From Hyposmocoma kahamanoa (Eukaryota; Arthropoda; Insecta; Lepidoptera; Cosmopterigidae), in NCBI RefSeq assembly GCF_003589595.1, contig NW_020654289.1:3969047-4033046 (forward strand): DNA of 64,000 bases. Reading direction: 5' to 3'. Position numbers and translations under genes: made by a program. A model generated the notes under the pieces. The model was given only the letters and a program-made list of their open reading frames with translations, was not told the origin of the DNA and searched no databases. Shown piece after piece: positions 63,353-64,000 of the stretch (its first letter is position 1; each line of letters opens with the position of its first letter).

Positions 63353-63650
63353 ATTTTTTTGTAACATCAAGAGACGGGACGAACTAGTCGTGCGCCTGAT
63401 GGTAAGCTACACGCCTGTCCATAACAGTTACAGTGCCACTGAGAGCTTTAAATTGCAAAGATCTGATGGCCACTGCCACTGCGCTCGCACCCTGAGACAT
63501 AAGTTGACAAGTCCCTTGTGTCCGTAATTTCACCAGCACCTTTACCCTTCAAAACCGGAACACAGTAATGCTGACGTTACTACTTCGCGGCAGAAATAGG
63601 AAAGGTGGCAGCACTTCCTTAGACGAACTCTTTCACAAGAAGCTTTGTAC
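63353..63650 (+). repeat. Family C repeat, copy 16 (fullest)
   Basis: TTTTTTGTAACATCAAGAGA, CGTGCGCCTGATGGTAAGC, ACACGCCTGTCCATAACAGT, GAGCTTTAAATTGCAAAGAT, GAGACATAAGTTGACAAGTC, GCAGTAATG-like hairpin (CAGTAATGCTGACGTTACTA), GCGGCAGAAATAGGAAAGGT and CTCTTTCACAAGAAGCT. This copy shows the order of blocks used to align the others. Confidence 0.85.
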
Positions 63651-63689
63651 CCGATCGAAACTCTTTTATGGGATAGATAAAAGACGTGG

Positions 63690-63815
63690 ACAAAGGCGGC
63701 CTTATCGCTGAAAGCGATCTATTCCAGACAACCTTTGAAGCTGAGGAGAACTGAACAGAGAAAGAAAGAAAAGAAAGAAAGAAAGAAAGAAATGTTTATT
63801 CAGCTTAAGAAAATT
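63690..63815 (-). mobile_element. LINE 3' end stem-loop plus GAAA run
   Basis: GGCGGCCTTATCGCTGAAAG and CGATCTATTCCAGACAACCT are the complement of the AGGTTGTCTGG/GCGATAAG stem-loop end seen at 33280-33320. 63758-63792 is an AGAA microsatellite. Confidence 0.6.
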
Positions 63816-64000
63816 CAAACAAAACAGATAAAACAAATTAATGATCACATATATCTATAAGCCGAAACTGATTCAACTCAGCATTATGTTACATTGGTAT
63901 TCAATTGGAACCGCTTTTACAAGATGAGATGGCACGTAAGTACAGGTGTGGTAAACACTAATATTATAAAATGTATCTTAAACATTAACTAAAAACAAGT

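Noticed and set aside
1..64000. CRISPR arrays, bacterial operons, phage or plasmid modules
   Set aside because: No direct-repeat/spacer pattern, no tightly spaced bacterial genes; all content is typical of an animal nuclear genome.

Overview
The window looks like gene-poor, repeat-dense insect nuclear DNA, most likely from a moth or butterfly. This is inferred from the mix of RTE, CR1/jockey-group, BEL/Pao and errantivirus-like elements and from several short interspersed families that I associate with Lepidoptera; the species cannot be fixed. Base composition is AT-rich. There are no operons, rRNA genes, CRISPR arrays or convincing multi-exon host genes. The only host-like coding trace is a 40-codon THAP-like N-terminus at 46362.

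Layout: 0.6-3.1 kb holds a decayed LINE (endonuclease plus reverse transcriptase). 3.8-4.8 kb holds a short repeat (family A, termini AACCGACTTC) split by a 5'-truncated RTE element with an 11-bp target duplication. 5.1-5.7 kb holds a head-to-head pair of BEL/Pao pol fragments. 8-24 kb is a patchwork of short families: A; tRNA-headed SINE family B; family C with a GCAGTAATG hairpin; family D, hAT-like MITEs with 8-bp duplications; family F palindromes; and families I, J, K and O. 24.64-26.18 kb is a complete Tc1-type DNA transposon with an unbroken 343-codon transposase, perfect inverted repeats, TA duplications, a TATA/initiator pair and a poly(A) signal. It is the best-preserved gene in the window.

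26-35 kb is again short repeats and LINE ends. 35.28-40.39 kb is a family H inverted-repeat element split by a 4.5-kb Ty3/Gypsy errantivirus-like provirus. The provirus keeps both LTRs, a primer-binding site, Gag with two stops, a -1 frameshift signal, protease and Env-like remnants, but lacks RT, RNase H and integrase. 40.7-58 kb has more A, B, C, H and O copies, a jockey remnant, a short-period tandem array and a few small inverted-repeat elements. 59.2-61.0 kb holds the youngest-looking LINE, one long reading frame with a single visible stop. The rest to 64 kb is family C, SINE and LINE tails.

The features do not form a pathway; they record successive insertions. Target duplications give the order: RTE into A, LINE into A, Gypsy into H, H into a LINE, F into a LINE, A into a LINE tail, D inside an insert inside C. 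Only the Tc1 transposase and its termini look potentially functional as a unit. Three local snapback inversions (3866, 15935, 26374) are the least expected structural signals. All family letters are my own labels; assignments rest on reading the sequence and on memory of family motifs, not on searches.
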